Assembly: GCF_016918035.1 (NCBI RefSeq)
Contig: NZ_JAERWK010000016.1
Location: 62,001-126,000, forward strand
Reading direction: 5' to 3'
Origin: Nakamurella leprariae
GTDB taxonomy: Bacteria > Actinomycetota > Actinomycetes > Mycobacteriales > Nakamurellaceae
DNA: 64,000 nucleotides
Part shown: positions 8,394-16,867 of the stretch, piece by piece
Layout of the letters: each line of letters starts with the position of its first letter
Position numbering within the stretch: position 1 is the stretch's first letter
The notes under the pieces: generated by a model
What the model was told of the DNA's origin: nothing
Databases searched by the model: none
Seen by the model: the letters and a program-made list of their open reading frames with translations, nothing else
Position numbers and translations under genes: made by a program

Positions 8394-8422
8394 GGTGTCG
8401 TCCAGGCCTGCGAAGGAGCACC

Positions 8423-9265
8423 GTGCCGCCCACCACCACTGAGTTCGTCGCGCTGCCCCACGGCGCCGTCCGGGTCGTCGAGGCGGGCTCCGGCCCGGTC
8501 GTGGTCTACCTGCACGGCGTCGGCGACCAGGGTGAGCTGCTGCCCGCGCTGGCATCGCTGGCCGCCGACCACCGGGTGCTGCGCCCCGATCATCCCGGGT
8601 TCGTCGAGAGCGACGACGCGGCAGTCAATTCCGTGCGCGAGCTGGCGTCGCTGCAGCTCGCGGTGCTCGACCGGCTCGTCGTGCAGGAGTTCGATCTCAT
8701 CGGCTGCTCACTGGGCGGCTGGGTCGCCGTCGAGCTGGCGCTGCTGGCCGGTGACCGGGTGCGCTCCCTGACCCTCATCGATGCCGCCGGCCTCGCCGGG
8801 GACGGCAGCGCCCCGGACATCTTCGCGACCGACCCGGCCACGATGCTGCGGCTGACCGTGCACGACGAGCAGCGGCGCGAGGCGGCCCGGACGGCACCGC
8901 CGGACGCGGTGGTGAGTCGGCGACTGCAGCGCAGCCGGGAGACGGCCCGCCGCATCGCCGCCGATCCGTACATGCACGACCCGTCGCTGCCGGATCGCGC
9001 TCGGGTGATCTCCGTACCGGTGCAGGTGTTCTGGGGCGCCCAGGACGGCGTCATCCCGGTGAGCTACGCGACGGCCTGGTCAGCGGTGTTCCCGACGGCC
9101 GACGTCCAGATCATCGACCGAGCCGGGCATCTCCCGCACGTGGAGCGTCCCGAGGAGTTCCTGAGCCGGTCCTTCCTCGATGGTCGGAGCCCGGTCTCGC
9201 TCCCTGATGGTCGGAGCCCGGTCTCGACCGACTCCTCCGTCCTCACCCAGTCCGGGCCGGCCTGA
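8423..9265 (+). CDS. Alpha/beta hydrolase, MhpC/meta-cleavage-like
   Basis: 280 residues. Oxyanion segment VVYLHGVGDQGE, nucleophile elbow DLIGCSLGGWVAVELA, catalytic acid in VFWGAQDGVIP and histidine in GHLPHVERPEEF. This arrangement is that of C-C bond hydrolases of ring-cleavage pathways and of related esterases or lactonases. GTG 8423 has GAAGGAG upstream. After the normal end of the domain (SRSFLDG) a 27-bp-period repeat encodes DGRSPVS twice, a tail that looks added. Its stop overlaps the LysR start (TGATG). It is likely co-regulated with the island by that LysR. Confidence 0.87.
   Translation: MPPTTTEFVALPHGAVRVVEAGSGPVVVYLHGVGDQGELLPALASLAADHRVLRPDHPGFVESDDAAVNSVRELASLQLAVLDRLVVQEFDLIGCSLGGWVAVELALLAGDRVRSLTLIDAAGLAGDGSAPDIFATDPATMLRLTVHDEQRREAARTAPPDAVVSRRLQRSRETARRIAADPYMHDPSLPDRARVISVPVQVFWGAQDGVIPVSYATAWSAVFPTADVQIIDRAGHLPHVERPEEFLSRSFLDGRSPVSLPDGRSPVSTDSSVLTQSGPA
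9179..9226 (+). repeat. Direct repeat of a 21-bp unit at a 27-bp period, in frame
   Basis: The 21-bp unit at 9179-9199 recurs perfectly at 9206-9226, keeping frame. It encodes DGRSPVS twice at the extreme C-terminus of the hydrolase, outside the catalytic domain. Confidence 0.9.
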
Positions 9266-10152
9266 TGGAGCTCCGACACCTCCGCTACTTCGTCGCCGTC
9301 GCCGAAGCGCTGCACTTCCGCAAGGCGGCGGAGAACCTGCACATGGTGCAGCCGGCGCTCAGCAAGCAGATCCGGGCCCTGGAGGCCGAACTCGGGTTGC
9401 AGTTGCTGGAGCGCGACCGCCGTCACGTCAGCCTCACCGAGGCCGGTAAGACGTTCCTGGAGGAGGCGCACGCGGTCCTGGCCCGCGCCGATGGGGCCAA
9501 GGCCCGCGCCGTGGCGGTGAGCAGGGGCGAGGTCGGCGCGCTCACCATCGGCTTCATCCAGCCGGCGTTGGCCGACCTGCTGCCACGCGCCCTGCGCCGG
9601 TACCGGCGCGAGTACCCGGACGTGCGCGTCCGTCTCACCGAGCTGACCAACCGGCAGGGCGCCGACCAGGCGGCCAGCCGCACCGTGCACTGCGCGTTCG
9701 TGCGGTTGCCGGTCGACCTCGGCGACGACCTGGCCGCGACCGTGGTCTCCCAGCAGGACGTCGCCGTGGTGCTGCCCGAGGGACACCCGCTCGCCGAGCG
9801 CGACAGCGTCGACATCCGCGACCTGGCCGAGGAGGACCTCGTGCTGGTGGACCGGCGGGTCGAGCCGCAACTGCACGACTACTACGTGACCATGTGCCAG
9901 GAGGCCGGGTTCAGCCCGCACGTCGCGCACGAGGTGAACTCGACCTGGGTGGCGATCGGGCTGGTGGCCAGCGGCCTGGGCGTCTGTTTCGCCCCCACCT
10001 CGGCCAAGCTGGCCCCGCAGGGCGGCGTCGCGTACCGGCCGCTCACCGGGGCGGCCCCGCGCCTGCGCATCGGGCTGGTCTGGAACGACACCGCCAAACC
10101 CGCTGTGCTCAGCAACTTCCTGGCCATGCGCCCGTGGGAGAGCCGGGCCTGA
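9265..10152 (+). CDS. LysR-family transcriptional regulator
   Basis: 295 residues. The N-terminal winged helix (ELRHLRYFVAVAEALHFRKA; QPALSKQIRALEAELG; LLERDRRHVSLTEAG) is unmistakably LysR. Residues about 90-290 form the periplasmic-binding-like effector domain (LTIGFIQPAL; VVLPEGHPLAERD; VASGLGVCFAP), similar to regulators of aromatic catabolism such as BenM/CatR, whose inducers are pathway intermediates. It overlaps the hydrolase by one base and probably binds the T-N11-A site at 8325-8345 to control both divergent operons. Confidence 0.95.
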   Translation: MELRHLRYFVAVAEALHFRKAAENLHMVQPALSKQIRALEAELGLQLLERDRRHVSLTEAGKTFLEEAHAVLARADGAKARAVAVSRGEVGALTIGFIQPALADLLPRALRRYRREYPDVRVRLTELTNRQGADQAASRTVHCAFVRLPVDLGDDLAATVVSQQDVAVVLPEGHPLAERDSVDIRDLAEEDLVLVDRRVEPQLHDYYVTMCQEAGFSPHVAHEVNSTWVAIGLVASGLGVCFAPTSAKLAPQGGVAYRPLTGAAPRLRIGLVWNDTAKPAVLSNFLAMRPWESRA

Positions 10153-10231
10153 CCTGCTCGCCCGGACCGTTCCTCCGCGCACCTTCCCACCCTGCAGTCC
10201 CCGTTCCTGCGATCCCGCAAGGAGTTGATCC

Positions 10232-11092
10232 ATGACCGGCCCGTCATCCCCGTCGGTGCTGTTCGACGTCCGCAACAAGGGCGCCGTCGTCACCGGCGCC
10301 GCGAGCGGCCTCGGCTTCGCCATCGCCCGGGTGCTGGCCCGCAACGGCGCCCGGGTGCTGCTCGTCGACGCCGTCGCCGAGACCCTGGACGACGCGACGG
10401 CCGAGCTGGCCGGCGAGGGCCTGGCCGTACGGTCCCGGCTGGCCGACGTCCGCGACCGCGCGGTGATCACCCAGGTGATGACCGAGGCGGCCGAGTGGGA
10501 CGGTGGTCTCGACATCCTGTTCGCCAACGCCGGGATCTCCTCGGGACTCGGGCGACGGTTCGGCAACCTGGTCGAGGACGTCGACGACCAGCGGTGGCGG
10601 GACGTGCTCGAGGTCAACCTGACCGGCACGCTGACCACGGTGCGCGCCGGCGCGGCCCGGATGAACGACGGCGGCCGCATCATCGTGACCTCGTCGGTGG
10701 CCGGTCTGGCTCCGGATCCGCTGGTCGGCTACGCCTACTCGAGCTCCAAGGCCGCGGTCACCCTGTTCGCGCAGAACGTCGCGGCCGAACTGGCCCCGCG
10801 CGGGATCAACGTCAACGTGCTGGCGCCCGGCTCGTTCCTGACGCCCATCGGCGCCAGGAACCCGGACAACGGGGCGATGCTGGCCGCGCTGACCGCCGCC
10901 ACCGCGTCCGGACGGATGGCCGATCCGGCCGAGATCGAGGGGACGGCGCTGCTTCTCGCCTCTCCGGCGGCCAGCCACATCACCGGCGCGGTCTTCGTGG
11001 TGGACGGCGGGGTGCTGGTCGCCCGGCACGCCCCCGCCCCGGCCGCGCCGGCAGCAGCACAGCCGGAAGCGACCCCAACGGCTATCACGTAA
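10232..11092 (+). CDS. Short-chain dehydrogenase/reductase
   Basis: 286 residues, classical SDR: TGAASGLGFAIARVL cofactor loop near residue 20, NAGISS, the S/YxxxK active site in TSSVAGLAPDPLVGYAYSSS followed by K, and HITGAVFVVDGGVLV at the end. The last ~20 residues are an Ala/Pro tail with no domain. Start ATG 10232 has AAGGAG 9 nt upstream. It lies between the LysR gene and the ABC importer and may oxidise an alcohol or dihydrodiol; the substrate is not determinable. Confidence 0.9.
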   Translation: MTGPSSPSVLFDVRNKGAVVTGAASGLGFAIARVLARNGARVLLVDAVAETLDDATAELAGEGLAVRSRLADVRDRAVITQVMTEAAEWDGGLDILFANAGISSGLGRRFGNLVEDVDDQRWRDVLEVNLTGTLTTVRAGAARMNDGGRIIVTSSVAGLAPDPLVGYAYSSSKAAVTLFAQNVAAELAPRGINVNVLAPGSFLTPIGARNPDNGAMLAALTAATASGRMADPAEIEGTALLLASPAASHITGAVFVVDGGVLVARHAPAPAAPAAAQPEATPTAIT

Positions 11093-11434
11093 TAGCTTTC
11101 CGGCCACTCCGGGGCATCACTGCACCGCTAGCCTGGTGCACGCCCCCGGATGCGAGATCCGTCTCACAGACGCCGGGGCGGCGCCCGGCTCCACCCCGGT
11201 CCCGCCGCCGCAGTTCCCCAGTGCCACGACGCCGTACCACTCCCGAGAGCTGCAGGACCCGGACCGCCGAACCATCGGCGGGCCCGGTATCGACCAGGCC
11301 GTCCCGATCGGAGCCACTCCGTTCGAGCCTGCCGGGCAGCGTCCGTCCCGGACCCGCGCCAGGTCGCGATCGCCCCACCCGGACAGTTCGTCCTGGTGAC
11401 CACGCACAGAACCGACATCAGACGAAGGGGTTTG
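11093..11434 (+). other. 342-bp region before the ABC importer operon, probable promoter and long leader
   Basis: Holds a TAGCCT box at 11129-11134, implying a transcript start near 11141 and a leader of about 290 nt. A 5-bp inverted repeat GCTAT-N6-ATAGC (11081-11096) spans the SDR stop. GAGA-tccg-TCTC lies at 11154-11165. An open frame at 11136-11399 has no ribosome site and no recognisable product. No riboswitch class recognised. Confidence 0.4.
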
Positions 11435-12469
11435 ATGATGTCATCGAAGAAGTCACTGCTGGCCGGAGCCTTCCTGGCCGCCGGCACCCTGCTGCTCTCC
11501 GCCTGTGGCGGGTCGGACGGGGGCAGTGCGGCATCGTCCGGCAGCTCGGCCGGCGACTCGGGCTCCGGTGAGCTGACCCAGATCACCCTGGCCACCAACC
11601 CCTCCGCGCAGTCCGCCCCGCTGTTCCTGGGCATCCAGGACGGCATCTATGCCAAGCACGGTCTGGAGGTCGAGGTCGTCCCGCAGACGGACGTCGCCGC
11701 GATCATCTCCGGGGTGGCCAGCGGTCAGTACGACTTCGGCTTCGCCACCGTCGTGCACGTGATCAACGCCAACCTCAACGACATCCCGATCCGCGCGGTC
11801 GGCACCGTCGAGGGCCAGCAGAAGCCGGCGGAGGATCCCGAGGAGGGCAACGCCCTGGTGGCCGGCCCGGACTCGGGCATCACCTCGGCCGCCGACCTGG
11901 GCGGCAAGACGCTCGGCGTCATCGGCCTGTCGTCGCTGAACACCCTGGCCGCCTGGGACATGGCCGCCAACGCCGGTGTCGACCCGACCTCGATCAACCT
12001 CATCCAGCTGCCGTTCGGCCAGATGCCGGCCGCGCTGGCCGCGGGCGACATCGACGCCGCCGTCGTCCAGGCCCCGTTCATCGCCGAGGCCGTCACCAGC
12101 GGCGCCACCATCATCGGCAAGCCCAACGTCGAGACGTTCCCGGACATGGCCGTCGGTCTGTACACGACCAGCCAGAGCTACATCGACGGCAACGAGGCGA
12201 TCGTCAAGGCGTTCGCCGAGGCCACCGTCGAGGCGCAGGAGTACGCCACGGCCAACGTCGACAAGGCCAAGGCCACGCTGGTCGAGAACCTGGGTATCAC
12301 CGAGGAGGCCGCGCAGGCCGCCAAGTGGAACACCGGCAGCAACCCCTACGTGAACGTCGAGGGCTTCGCCACCGCGCAGGAGCTGCTGATGAAGTACGCC
12401 GGCCAGACCGACGAGCTGGACGTCAACGAGCTCGTGTGGCCGGGTGCCCTCGAGGGCGGCGACCAGTAA
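11435..12469 (+). CDS. ABC importer substrate-binding lipoprotein, NitT/TauT (NMT1/THI5) type
   Basis: 344 residues. Signal peptide SLLAGAFLAAGTLLLSAC with lipobox LSAC, so the mature protein is anchored outside the membrane, followed by a Gly/Ser linker. The two-lobed binding domain shows ITLATNPSAQSAPLFLGIQD at its start, FGFATVVHVINA and LGGKTLGVIGLSSLNTLAAW. This family binds sulfonates, aromatic acids such as phthalate, or pyrimidine precursors. ATG 11435 (or 11438) follows GAAGGGG. It heads an operon with two permeases, an ATPase and a ThDP enzyme, so the imported ligand is probably the growth substrate of the island. Confidence 0.92.
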   Translation: MMSSKKSLLAGAFLAAGTLLLSACGGSDGGSAASSGSSAGDSGSGELTQITLATNPSAQSAPLFLGIQDGIYAKHGLEVEVVPQTDVAAIISGVASGQYDFGFATVVHVINANLNDIPIRAVGTVEGQQKPAEDPEEGNALVAGPDSGITSAADLGGKTLGVIGLSSLNTLAAWDMAANAGVDPTSINLIQLPFGQMPAALAAGDIDAAVVQAPFIAEAVTSGATIIGKPNVETFPDMAVGLYTTSQSYIDGNEAIVKAFAEATVEAQEYATANVDKAKATLVENLGITEEAAQAAKWNTGSNPYVNVEGFATAQELLMKYAGQTDELDVNELVWPGALEGGDQ

Positions 12470-12519
12470 CAGCCGACAGCCGTCCACGTCTCGGACGTCA
12501 CTGATCGAAGAGGATCACG

Positions 12520-13329
12520 ATGAACGCAACCCGCCGGTCACTTCGGTGGCTCGCGCCGGCCGCCGCGGTCGTGGTCGCCCTGCTGCTCTGGCAGCTGGCG
12601 ACCGCCGGTGGCCTGTTCACCCGGGACCAGTTCCCGACCATGACCGACACGGTCCGGGCCCTGGGCGATGCCATCGGCACCGAGGCCTACTGGGACTCGG
12701 TCCTGTCCACCCTGCAGGCCTGGTTCCTGGGCCTGGTGATCGCGTCGGTGCTGGCCGTCGTCATCGGATCGGCGCTGGCGTTCAACGACTTCGCCTACCG
12801 CAGCGCGGCCAGCGTCATCGAGATCTTCAAGGCGATCCCGGCGATCGCCATCCTGCCGTTGGTCATCCTGGTGCTCGGCTCGACGCTGGAGATGAAGGTC
12901 TTCCTCATCGCCTTCGGCGTCTTCTGGCCGCTGGTCATCCAGGTCATCTACGGCGTGCGGTCGATGGACCCGACGGTGCTGGACACCGCGAAGGCGCTGG
13001 GGGTCGGGGGTCTGCGGCGGTTCTTCGTCGTCACGATCCCCAGCGCCTCGCCCTACCTGGCCACCGGGATGCGGATCGCCTCGGCCTCCGCGCTCATCCT
13101 GGCCGTGGTCTCCGAGCTCGTCGGCGGCGCCGCCGGCATCGGCCGCAACATCCTGCGAGCCCAGAACGGTGGCGTGTCGGCGTACCCGGTCATGTACGCC
13201 TACATCCTGACCGCCGGCCTGCTCGGCATCATCCTCACCGGCGCCTTCTTCCTGTTCGAGCGCAAGGTCATGCACTGGCACGAATCGCAGCGGAACATCC
13301 GCGCGAACGAGCAGGGAGCCCGCAAGTGA
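12520..13329 (+). CDS. ABC importer permease (first)
   Basis: 269 residues, about six membrane helices. The N-terminal helix is LAPAAAVVVALLLWQLATAG. The permease signature (EAA loop) is in VLDTAKALGVGGLRRFFVVT, followed by ASALILAVVSELVGGAAGIG, typical of SsuC/TauC-type BPD permeases. It pairs with the second permease to form the channel. Stop and next start overlap as GTGA at 13326-13329. Confidence 0.92.
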   Translation: MNATRRSLRWLAPAAAVVVALLLWQLATAGGLFTRDQFPTMTDTVRALGDAIGTEAYWDSVLSTLQAWFLGLVIASVLAVVIGSALAFNDFAYRSAASVIEIFKAIPAIAILPLVILVLGSTLEMKVFLIAFGVFWPLVIQVIYGVRSMDPTVLDTAKALGVGGLRRFFVVTIPSASPYLATGMRIASASALILAVVSELVGGAAGIGRNILRAQNGGVSAYPVMYAYILTAGLLGIILTGAFFLFERKVMHWHESQRNIRANEQGARK

Positions 13330-14186
13330 CGCAGACACTGCCGACCGTCGACGCCGAGGCAGCCGCCGCCCTGATCGCCCCCACCACCCCGCCGGGCCGA
13401 CGTCGCCGCAGCGGCGGCGGCACCGCCAAGCGCGTGCTGGTCGCCGTCTGGCTGCCGATCGTGCTGCTCGCTCTGTGGTGGGTGCTCTCGGCCTCCAGCA
13501 CCTCGCCGTTCTTCCCACCGCTGAGCAAGATCCTCGGTGAGTGGTGGGACCAGTGGATCGTCGGCGACGCCAAGGGCCAGCTGGTCTCCAGCCTGCGCAA
13601 CCTGGTGTTCGGCTACCTGGCCGGCTCGTTGATCGGCGCCACCTTCGGCACCCTGCTGTGGCGGTTCGCCGCCGCCCGCCGGGTGACCAACCCGATCATC
13701 TACTTCCTCTACGTGCTGCCGGCACCCGCGCTGCTGCCGGCGATGATCGCGCTGTTCGGCATCGGTGAGATGCGGCAGATCGCGCTCATCTCCTTCGGCG
13801 CGATCTGGCCGACGCTGCTGAACACCCTGGACGGCATGCGCGGCATCGACCAGGTCAAGTTCGACGCGGCCAAGGCGATGCGGCTGAGCCCGACCCGCAC
13901 GCTGTTCTCGCTGGTGCTGCCGGCCGCCGCTCCCCAGATGGCGGCGGGTCTGCGGGCGAGCCTGCAGGTGTCGATCATCCTGATGGTGGTCACCGAGATG
14001 GTCGCCGCGCGGGAGGGCATCGGCTACTTCATCCTGCAGGCCCAGACCGTGTTCGCGGTGACCAAGATGTGGACCGGGATCCTCACGCTGGTGATCATCG
14101 GCATGGTCGCCAACTTCCTGTTCGTGGCGATCGAGCGACGCGCGTTGGCCTGGTACCACCGCTCCCGCGCGCCGGGGAACTCGTGA
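13326..14186 (+). CDS. ABC importer permease (second)
   Basis: 286 residues. A ~35-residue cytosolic Arg/Gly-rich lead precedes the first helix VLVAVWLPIVLLALWWVLSA. The EAA loop is in FDAAKAMRLSPTRTLFSLVL and the following helix SIILMVVTEMVAAREGIGYF is typical of the SsuC family. Two different permeases imply a heterodimeric channel. GTG 13326 is fixed by the overlap with the upstream stop; its own stop overlaps the ATPase start at 14183. Confidence 0.92.
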   Translation: MTQTLPTVDAEAAAALIAPTTPPGRRRRSGGGTAKRVLVAVWLPIVLLALWWVLSASSTSPFFPPLSKILGEWWDQWIVGDAKGQLVSSLRNLVFGYLAGSLIGATFGTLLWRFAAARRVTNPIIYFLYVLPAPALLPAMIALFGIGEMRQIALISFGAIWPTLLNTLDGMRGIDQVKFDAAKAMRLSPTRTLFSLVLPAAAPQMAAGLRASLQVSIILMVVTEMVAAREGIGYFILQAQTVFAVTKMWTGILTLVIIGMVANFLFVAIERRALAWYHRSRAPGNS

Positions 14187-15109
14187 ACACCAGCGACCTC
14201 ACCGATCCCCGCCCGGGCAGCACCGCCCCGCACTCCCAGAACCCGCCTACTGAGCCGGAGAACGCAGCGATGACGAACGCGACCGTGACCTCCGCGTCGG
14301 CCGGGCCGTCGACCGGGCGGACGCTCCCGGCCGGCACCCCGGTGCTGGACGTCGAGCACCTGCGCAAGATCTACAACGAGGGCAAGCCGCACGCCAAGAT
14401 GGCGATCGACGACGTCAGTTTCTCGGTCGACAAGGGCGAGTTCGTCTGCATCGTCGGGCCGTCCGGCGCCGGGAAGACGACGCTGCTGCGCTGTATCTCG
14501 GGCCTGGCCCAGGCCAGCTCAGGCCGGCTCGCGTTCGAGGGCACCCCACTGACCAGCGTCCCCGACCAGCTCGGCCTGGTGTTCCAGGACTACGGGCGCT
14601 CGCTGTACCACTGGTTCACCAACGCCAAGAACGTCGGGCTGCCGCTGGCCGCCCGGGGCGTCCCGAAGGCGGAGCGGGCCCGGCGGGTCAGCGAGGTGCT
14701 GGCCGAGGTCGGCCTGCCGCACGTCGAGCAGCAGTACCCGTGGGAGCTCTCGGGCGGCATGCAGCAGCGGGTGGCCATCGCCCGCGCGCTGTCCTACCAC
14801 CCGGACCTGCTGCTGATGGACGAACCGTTCGCCTCGGTCGACGCCCAGACCCGCTTCGACCTGGAGGATCTCATCCTCAAGGTTCGCCGCGACCTGGGCA
14901 TCACCGTCGTGCTGGTCACCCACGACATCGACGAGGCCATCTACCTGTCGGACCGCATCGTGGTGCTGTCCGGGTCGCCGTCCAAGGTCCGCGAGGTCGT
15001 CGACGTGCCGCTCGGCCAGGACCGCGACCAGGTCGCCACCCGGGCCAGCGACGAGTTCCTGGAGTTGCGCCGGCACCTGCTGGACCTCGTCATGCCGCAC
15101 GGCGCGTGA
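14183..15109 (+). CDS. ABC importer ATPase
   Basis: 308 residues. Walker A GPSGAGKTTLLRC, Q-loop in LGLVFQDYGRSLYHW, signature LSGGMQQRVAIARAL, Walker B DLLLMDEPFASVD and switch VLVTHDIDEA are all present, so it should be active. The SsuB/TauB type powers NitT/TauT-type importers. GTG 14183 (GTGA overlap) was chosen; ATG 14270 is an alternative that removes a Ser/Thr/Pro-rich lead of 29 residues with no counterpart in the family. Confidence 0.93.
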   Translation: MNTSDLTDPRPGSTAPHSQNPPTEPENAAMTNATVTSASAGPSTGRTLPAGTPVLDVEHLRKIYNEGKPHAKMAIDDVSFSVDKGEFVCIVGPSGAGKTTLLRCISGLAQASSGRLAFEGTPLTSVPDQLGLVFQDYGRSLYHWFTNAKNVGLPLAARGVPKAERARRVSEVLAEVGLPHVEQQYPWELSGGMQQRVAIARALSYHPDLLLMDEPFASVDAQTRFDLEDLILKVRRDLGITVVLVTHDIDEAIYLSDRIVVLSGSPSKVREVVDVPLGQDRDQVATRASDEFLELRRHLLDLVMPHGA

Positions 15110-16770
15110 CCGCCACCAGCAGCGCGGCCCGGACGACCGCCACCGCGCGGACCTGCACCGAGGAGCTCGCCGACGTCCTCGTCGAGCTCGGCTGCGAGCA
15201 CCTGTTCACCCTGATGGGCGCCGGGAATCTCTGGCTCATCCATCATCTGGACATCCGGCACGGCGTCCCGGTGCACCACCTGCGGCACGAGAACGGCGCC
15301 GTCGGAGCGGCCGACGGGTACGCCCGGGCGACCGGCCGGCTCGGCTGGTGCACCGTCACCCAGGGCCCCGGCTTCACCAACACGATCACCGCGCTGCTGA
15401 CCGCCGACCGGGGTCGGGTGCCGATGGTCCTGCTGGTGAGCGACACGTCCAACCTGGATCCCGAACGATTCCCCTTCGCCGGCGGTGTCCAGGCGCTGGC
15501 CCCCGAACTGCTGCTGGCGCCCATCGGCATCGCGACGGTCCGGGCCACCGGCTCCGATGCGGCGCAGCAGCTGCGGGAGGCGGCCGCCCGCGCGGTCGCC
15601 GAGTCCCGTCCCATCGTGTTCGTGATGCCGGCCGGGCTGGATCGGCTGCCGGCCGGTCCCGCGGCACCGCCGGAACCAGCGGCGACGGTCCCGGCGGTGC
15701 CGGTCCCGGCCGACGAGGTCAACGCGGCGGCCGACGCCATCGACGCCGCCGAGCACGTGGTGCTGCTGGCCGGTCTCGGGGCGGTGGCGGCCGGAGCCGG
15801 CGGCGTCGACGGGCCGGTGGCCCGCCTGGCCGAGCTGCTCGGCGCCCGGGTCACCACCACGGTGCCGGCGGCGGGCATCCTGGGCGGGCATCCCGCCGCG
15901 GCGGGTCCGTTCGGTGGCTTCTCCATCGGTGCGACCGAGCGCCTGGTGCAGGAGGCCGACTGCATCGTCGCGATCGGGGCCTCGCTGAACCTGTTCCAGA
16001 CGCGCAAGGGCGAGTTCACCCGGGGCCGGACCGTCGTGCGGATCGACACCGATCCCGCGCCGGCCCGGTCGGCCGCACGCACGGTGTCGATCACCGGTGA
16101 CGCCCGCGTCGCCACCGAGGCACTGGTCGCCGAGTTCGAGCGGCGCGGCCGGACACCGGTCCTGCTGCCGCCGCTGCCGCCGGAGCCGGTCGTCGGTGAC
16201 GTGTCCACGCCCGGGCGGATCGATCCGCGGGCGCTGGCGGTGGAACTCGACCGGGTGCTGCCCGCCGATCGGCGGATCTTCGTCGACAACGGGCACTTCG
16301 GGGCGTTCCCGATGCTCTGGCTCCAGCACCGGGCCCCGCGGTCGCTGATCTGGATGCCCGACTTCGGCGCCGTGGGCAGTTCGCTCGCGGCCTCCTACGC
16401 CGGGGCGGTGGCCGACCCGCACACGCAGAGCGTGCTGTTCATCGGCGACTGCGGGCTGTACCTGACCCTGGGCGATCTGGAGACGGCGGTACGGGAACGC
16501 ACGCCGCTGGTCGTCGTCTGCATGAATGACGGCGCCGCGGGATCCGAACTTGCCCACATGAAGGACTGGGGCGTCCCGCCGGACCAGGCCGTCTTCGGGT
16601 ACGCCGATCTGGCCGCGCTGGGGGCCGGGATGGGAGCCCAGGCCGCCGCCATCCACGGGGTCGAGGACCTGGCTCCGGCGCTGGCCGGCTGGCGCCGCGA
16701 GGACGGCCCCCTGCTGTTGGACTGCCACATCTCCCGGGAGGTGCGCAGTCCGATCTACGACCACGTCTGA
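15106..16770 (+). CDS. Thiamine-diphosphate-dependent enzyme, acetolactate synthase/benzoylformate decarboxylase superfamily
   Basis: 554 residues in the PYR, central and PP domain order. The catalytic glutamate lies in HLRHENGAVGAADGYARAT (near residue 65), followed by TVTQGPGFTN. The central domain is Ala-rich. The PP domain holds the Mg/ThDP motif GDCGLYLT with N474 24 residues after C449; most relatives have GDG. It may decarboxylate a 2-oxo acid or ligate aldehydes, consistent with a ring-cleavage product feeding it. GTG 15106 overlaps the ATPase stop, so it is coupled to the importer. Substrate not known. Confidence 0.85.
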   Translation: MTATSSAARTTATARTCTEELADVLVELGCEHLFTLMGAGNLWLIHHLDIRHGVPVHHLRHENGAVGAADGYARATGRLGWCTVTQGPGFTNTITALLTADRGRVPMVLLVSDTSNLDPERFPFAGGVQALAPELLLAPIGIATVRATGSDAAQQLREAAARAVAESRPIVFVMPAGLDRLPAGPAAPPEPAATVPAVPVPADEVNAAADAIDAAEHVVLLAGLGAVAAGAGGVDGPVARLAELLGARVTTTVPAAGILGGHPAAAGPFGGFSIGATERLVQEADCIVAIGASLNLFQTRKGEFTRGRTVVRIDTDPAPARSAARTVSITGDARVATEALVAEFERRGRTPVLLPPLPPEPVVGDVSTPGRIDPRALAVELDRVLPADRRIFVDNGHFGAFPMLWLQHRAPRSLIWMPDFGAVGSSLAASYAGAVADPHTQSVLFIGDCGLYLTLGDLETAVRERTPLVVVCMNDGAAGSELAHMKDWGVPPDQAVFGYADLAALGAGMGAQAAAIHGVEDLAPALAGWRREDGPLLLDCHISREVRSPIYDHV

Positions 16771-16800
16771 CCCGCACACCGGGCGTCGGAGGTGATCAGC

Positions 16801-16840
16801 ACGCCGGCGCGGCCCGCTCACGAGGCGGCCGCGCCGGCGT
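16801..16840. terminator. Bidirectional hairpin between convergent genes
   Basis: ACGCCGGCGCGGCC at 16801-16814 is the exact reverse complement of 16827-16840, giving a 14-bp perfect stem with a 12-nt loop. It sits between the ThDP enzyme and the convergent dehydrogenase. No U-tract follows, as is common in high-GC actinobacteria. Confidence 0.7.
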
Positions 16841-16867
16841 CGTCGTCCCGGGACCCGGGCCGGCCGG

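Noticed and set aside
11136-11399. Possible 87-residue small protein in the importer leader
   Set aside because: No ribosome site, no recognisable pattern, and the -10 box lies too close to its GTG for a leaderless start.
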